The notes beneath the pieces are model-generated. The model ran no database searches. It worked only from the letters and a program-made list of their open reading frames with translations, and was not told the DNA's origin. The position numbers were made by a program, and so were the translations under genes. Shown here one piece after another: positions 49,181 to 52,265 of a DNA stretch of 52,265 nt; positions within the stretch are counted from its first letter, which is position 1; each line of letters opens with the position of its first letter. Source of the stretch: Nitrospira sp. (GTDB lineage Bacteria; Nitrospirota; Nitrospiria; Nitrospirales; Nitrospiraceae); contig JAHBWT010000021.1 of assembly GCA_019636815.1 (NCBI GenBank), forward strand, positions 1-52,265, written 5' to 3'.

Positions 49181-50710
49181 TTATCGGAGAAGACAAGAGA
49201 GATCGATGTTCTTGAAAAGGTGATCAGCCCACCGATCAAGTTCACCCTGCAATCGAGAGGAAACCGACTTTGAGACACAACAGTCAAGAGGTGGCAGCCC
49301 TTTCCTTACACGAGCACGATTGATCCAGGCACGGCGAAAGCGAGGCTCATCAAAGACTCCATGGATGTATGTCCCCCACACGAGACCATCCTCACGAATC
49401 GCCCCGTCACACTCTTCCTCTGTCATGGACGCCAAGGGATGGTCTCCTTCAATCTGGGCGAGGCAACGTTGCAGTTTAAAACATGGGTATTCGTTCGTAC
49501 GCACAGTGACGCCCATATGAATCTGATAGCCACGAATGGTGCTCTGATCATGCACAAGTGTATCTACGGGCTTGGCTTCCACCTGTGCCGTGCGCTTTGT
49601 TTGCCTGAGCTCAGTCTCAACCTGTAAGTAGCCTAGCCCACAGCTCATCCCCCCTTGTTCTACTGTATAGGGGTCCGAGATCGTTTGCCCGAGCATTTGA
49701 TAGCCGCCACAGATCCCGACAAGCTCTTGGCGACCATCGACGTGGTCCTGCAACGCAGGTGGATATCCCTGTTCCTTCAAGTAGGAGAGATCGGCTAGGG
49801 TATTCTTGCTCCCGGGAATGATGACGATATCGGGGTCATTGAGAGCCGCAGGGGAGCTTACATATTTCAACGCCACATCGTCTTCAGCTGCCAATGCGTT
49901 AAAATCGGTAAAGTTGCTCATGTGGGGTAAAAGAATGATGGCAACGTTGATTCGGTCGGACGTAAAATTCTTCTGTCGGTAGCAGGTCAGATCCAAACTG
50001 TCTTCTTGGTCCAGATTCAGGTCGTAAAGGAAAGGCACCACGCCCAACACCGGGATCCCAGTCCGAGCTTCCAAGAACTGCACCCCATCGGCGAATAGTG
50101 CGGCATCACCCCTGAACCTATTGACGATGATGCCACGCACCCGGGCGCGTTCAGCCGGTTCCAACAGATCAAGAGTTCCAATGACTTGAGCAAAGACACC
50201 GCCTCGGTCGATATCGGCGACTAACAGGACCTGCGCGTTTGCCAATGTGACGACGGGCCAGTTGACAAGATCCTGCTGCCTGAGGTTCACCTCTGCCGCG
50301 CTGCCGGCTCCTTCAATCACAATCATCTCGTACTGACTCGCCAGTCGCCTGTAACTCGCAGTCACTACGGACCAGAGTGTTCGTCGACTATCGAAATAGG
50401 TCTTCGCGTCCTGTTTTCCGAATACCTCGCCAAGCACCACGACTTGGGATCGATTGTCCGATTCAGGCTTCAGGAGAATTGGGTTCATATCGACGTGTGG
50501 AGGAATCCCACAGGCTTCGGCCTGCAAGGCTTGGGCTCTTCCGATTTCACGACCATCAGGAGTCGCGAACGAATTCAGGGACATATTCTGAGCTTTGAAC
50601 GGAGCCACTCGCACCCCGGTACGGTGCAGCAGTCGGCAGATTCCCGCTGTGATCAGACTTTTGCCAACATCCGATCCGGTTCCAAGAACCGCAAGTGCCC
50701 GCGCCGTCAT
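49181..50710 (-). CDS. cobQ: Cobyric acid synthase (adenosylcobyrinate amidotransferase)
   Basis: CobQ/CbiP amidates four side chains of adenosylcobyrinate a,c-diamide using glutamine and ATP. The 509-residue protein has the N-terminal dethiobiotin-synthetase-like domain (V-L-G-T-G-S-D-V-G-K-S, A-P-F-K-A-Q-N-M-S-L-N-S). A C-terminal class-I glutamine amidotransferase follows with the nucleophile in V-G-I-C-G-G-Y-Q-M-L-G. The start at ATG 50710 overlaps the cbiZ stop as ATGA and has GGAG eight bases upstream. It is the last gene of the operon. Confidence 0.95.
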   Translation of the reverse strand: MTARALAVLGTGSDVGKSLITAGICRLLHRTGVRVAPFKAQNMSLNSFATPDGREIGRAQALQAEACGIPPHVDMNPILLKPESDNRSQVVVLGEVFGKQDAKTYFDSRRTLWSVVTASYRRLASQYEMIVIEGAGSAAEVNLRQQDLVNWPVVTLANAQVLLVADIDRGGVFAQVIGTLDLLEPAERARVRGIIVNRFRGDAALFADGVQFLEARTGIPVLGVVPFLYDLNLDQEDSLDLTCYRQKNFTSDRINVAIILLPHMSNFTDFNALAAEDDVALKYVSSPAALNDPDIVIIPGSKNTLADLSYLKEQGYPPALQDHVDGRQELVGICGGYQMLGQTISDPYTVEQGGMSCGLGYLQVETELRQTKRTAQVEAKPVDTLVHDQSTIRGYQIHMGVTVRTNEYPCFKLQRCLAQIEGDHPLASMTEEECDGAIREDGLVWGTYIHGVFDEPRFRRAWINRARVRKGLPPLDCCVSKSVSSRLQGELDRWADHLFKNIDLSCLLR

Positions 50711-51423
50711 TGATGTAACTCCTGCCAAACCTTCGCCTTCGCTAAGCCGCGAGTGACACAGTCGGCAACGACTCGTCCGACCAACGTACCCATGATCGTA
50801 TGAGTTCCACTATAGACATGCGACGGTCCCATCCCGCGCAATCGACACGCAATCACGACCGCATCCGTACCTGTCCCGGTCGCGCCGGATTCACCGTTCC
50901 AGGTCGGCACCCCGCGATCTCGCAGGACACCGGTCTTGGCTTCTGTGGCGACCTGCACTGCGCCGACCATGGCGGCGCCTGAAAGACTCCCGTTCGTGAC
51001 GATGATGAGATTGATCGTTCCGGGTATAAGTGTCTCCATTCGATGAACGTGGCGCAGCGGCCAGTCTCCGGCCCGGACTGCATTCGTCACTCCAACGGTG
51101 GCAAAACACTCCACCCAGAGCCGTTCCACAGAAGCTCGAGCCATAACCAATTGTGTCATCGAGACCGCGGTCATGAGTCCGATGGTGTCCGTAGTGACCC
51201 TCAGTTGAGAAGCCAGTTTTCGCAGATAGCGAGCCGGGTCGGGAAAGCGCCCGTTCGAACCAGGCCTCGATTCAACTTGGTGATTGATAATGTAGGAAGC
51301 CGAGCTGAATCCTCCGCCCTGCGGGGCAGACGACAGCACACGCCTTCGGCTTCCGAGGCTGATCACAAGCGTGCGGCCAATCACTTGATACCGGGTATGA
51401 ACGCGTGTCGACGTTCCCTTCAT
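50707..51423 (-). CDS. cbiZ: Adenosylcobinamide amidohydrolase CbiZ
   Basis: CbiZ removes the aminopropanol side chain from adenosylcobinamide to give adenosylcobyrate, allowing scavenged cobinamides to re-enter synthesis. Conserved CbiZ segments are visible: V-L-S-S-A-P-Q-G-G-G, the long stretch around T-N-A-V-R-A-G-D, and G-T-G-T-D-A-V-V near residue 195. The 238-residue length is normal. ATG 51423 overlaps the cobD stop (ATGA) and follows AAGAAGAG. Its place between cobD and cobQ suggests that salvage and new synthesis of the lower side chain are linked. Confidence 0.93.
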   Translation of the reverse strand: MKGTSTRVHTRYQVIGRTLVISLGSRRRVLSSAPQGGGFSSASYIINHQVESRPGSNGRFPDPARYLRKLASQLRVTTDTIGLMTAVSMTQLVMARASVERLWVECFATVGVTNAVRAGDWPLRHVHRMETLIPGTINLIIVTNGSLSGAAMVGAVQVATEAKTGVLRDRGVPTWNGESGATGTGTDAVVIACRLRGMGPSHVYSGTHTIMGTLVGRVVADCVTRGLAKAKVWQELHQ

Positions 51424-52265
51424 CGCAACTCTTCTTTGCAAAGCAGCTTCGACAAGGTTTGGATGAGCCGGTCATTCTCGCTTCGAGAGCGTACGGCCAA
51501 TCGGATGGAACGGGAGTTCATCCCAGGGACGGATGAACAATCACGAACCAACAGCCCTTCGACCCGCAACTGTTCGGCCATTTCACGCGAACGCCATCCA
51601 CGTGGTAATTCCATAAGGAAGTAATTGGCGTACGTGGGCATGACCACACAACTCGGGAGGGCAGCCAGCATTGATCCGAACCGCTCTCGTTCTCTGGCCA
51701 TGAACCGAACACTCTTCCGCGCATAGGTCGAATCATTTACCGCCGCCACAGCCGCCATCTGTCCCATGACATTCACCGACCACGGCGGCATCAGCCGACG
51801 GAGCGCTTCGATCGCGGCAGGTTTTGCGACGGCATACCCGACCCGAAGCCCGGGTAATGCATAAAACTTGGTCAAGCTCCGCAACACCACGACACGCGAC
51901 CACGAGGCAGCCGAGGGAAGAAACGACCTGTCCGAGCAATAATCGGCAAATGCCTCATCAATGATGACCCACATCCCCCGCCGTCGCGCGATGTCGGCCA
52001 ATCGCAAGAGATCCTCGACGGTGCATGCTTGCCCGGTCGGGCTATTGGGATTGCACAGCAGGACTCCGTCGATGGGATCGGAGTTCCCGCCTCGTTTCTC
52101 CAACAGATGACAGAGGCCCTCAATCGGTTGCGCGTACTGTTCCCTTCGCTTCGCGGAGACGGTGGTGACCCACCCTCCGGCGCGCGCCATGGACCTCGCA
52201 TACTCCGAGAAGGTGGGTTGCACGATCGCAAGATGGTGAATCTTGAGCGCACGAGGAAGGACATC
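51420..52265 (-). CDS. cobD: L-threonine-O-3-phosphate decarboxylase CobD (5' end beyond the window)
   Basis: The frame is open to the right edge, so the N-terminus is missing. The visible 281 residues are a PLP-dependent aminotransferase-fold enzyme: N-P-N-S-P-T-G-Q, I-I-D-E-A-F-A-D-Y and the PLP-lysine region V-L-R-S-L-T-K-F-Y-A-L-P-G-L-R-V-G-Y, all as in CobD, which makes (R)-1-amino-2-propanol phosphate for cobalamin's nucleotide loop. The closely related histidinol-phosphate aminotransferase is possible by sequence, but the coupled cbiZ-cobQ context makes CobD much more likely. It ends in an ATGA overlap with cbiZ. Confidence 0.9.
   Translation of the reverse strand, partial: DVLPRALKIHHLAIVQPTFSEYARSMARAGGWVTTVSAKRREQYAQPIEGLCHLLEKRGGNSDPIDGVLLCNPNSPTGQACTVEDLLRLADIARRRGMWVIIDEAFADYCSDRSFLPSAASWSRVVVLRSLTKFYALPGLRVGYAVAKPAAIEALRRLMPPWSVNVMGQMAAVAAVNDSTYARKSVRFMARERERFGSMLAALPSCVVMPTYANYFLMELPRGWRSREMAEQLRVEGLLVRDCSSVPGMNSRSIRLAVRSRSENDRLIQTLSKLLCKEELR

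Noticed and set aside
49000-49200. Cobalamin riboswitch near the cob operon
   Set aside because: This gap lies downstream of cobQ, not upstream of the operon; the operon start is beyond the right edge, so no riboswitch can be judged here.
1-52265. CRISPR array
   Set aside because: No regularly spaced repeats of 25-40 bases were found; the repeats seen are single inverted pairs.

Overview
The window looks like chromosomal DNA of a Nitrospira-like bacterium (phylum Nitrospirota). This rests on the moderately high GC content, the double-membrane envelope genes (LolB-like lipoprotein, OmpW-like barrel, Tat translocase), the large c-di-GMP/chemosensory repertoire and tandem B12-binding radical SAM proteins. 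No 16S rRNA or nitrification gene lies here, so the genus is an inference.

Region 1 (1-4.7 kb) is a minus-strand housekeeping run read radA > lolB-like > tsaB > rimI > ydcH-like > tatC. Region 2 (4.8-9.1 kb) has an intact DUF3391/HD-GYP phosphodiesterase, a decayed tandem copy of its 5' half, a DbpA-type DEAD-box helicase and a small unknown gene. Region 3 (9.6-15.2 kb) holds a partner-switching module (stand-alone STAS protein, and a MHYT-PAS-SpoIIE-HATPase-STAS fusion with an internal ribosome binding site), a signal-peptidase-like lipoprotein that lacks both catalytic residues, and a beta-barrel protein.

Region 4 (15.5-22.2 kb) contains a three-gene lysine-catabolism-like operon (saccharopine dehydrogenase, aminoadipate-semialdehyde dehydrogenase, short DUF1338/HglS-like VOC protein), then prfC, a hemerythrin and two small membrane proteins. 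Region 5 (22.3-31.1 kb) has a YD-repeat secreted protein, a CBS protein, an alcohol dehydrogenase, PhzF, a J-domain-like small protein and two tandem B12-binding radical SAM paralogues.

Region 6 (31.3-35.2 kb) is a patch of mobile or decayed DNA: a ParE/RelE toxin-antitoxin pair, an IS3 remnant that lost its DDE core, an XRE regulator divergent from a PEGA lipoprotein with a palindrome inside the promoter, a broken zinc-ribbon micro-ORF, an ETHE1-type persulfide dioxygenase, and three degenerate tRNA-like sequences. Region 7 (35.5-38 kb) has PilZ, CreA and Sel1-repeat genes.

Region 8 (38.2-49.1 kb) is a nine-gene minus-strand chemosensory operon of the Frz/Pil-Chp type: CheY, CheW, PilJ-like MCP, a three-Hpt CheA-REC hybrid, two more CheW-like proteins, a receiver/coiled-coil protein, a Hpt-like protein without its histidine and an HD-GYP protein without several metal ligands. 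No CheR or CheB is present. Region 9 (49.2 kb to the edge) is a translationally coupled cobalamin operon, cobD > cbiZ > cobQ; cobD runs off the right end. Local B12 synthesis or salvage fits the B12-dependent radical SAM enzymes in the same window.
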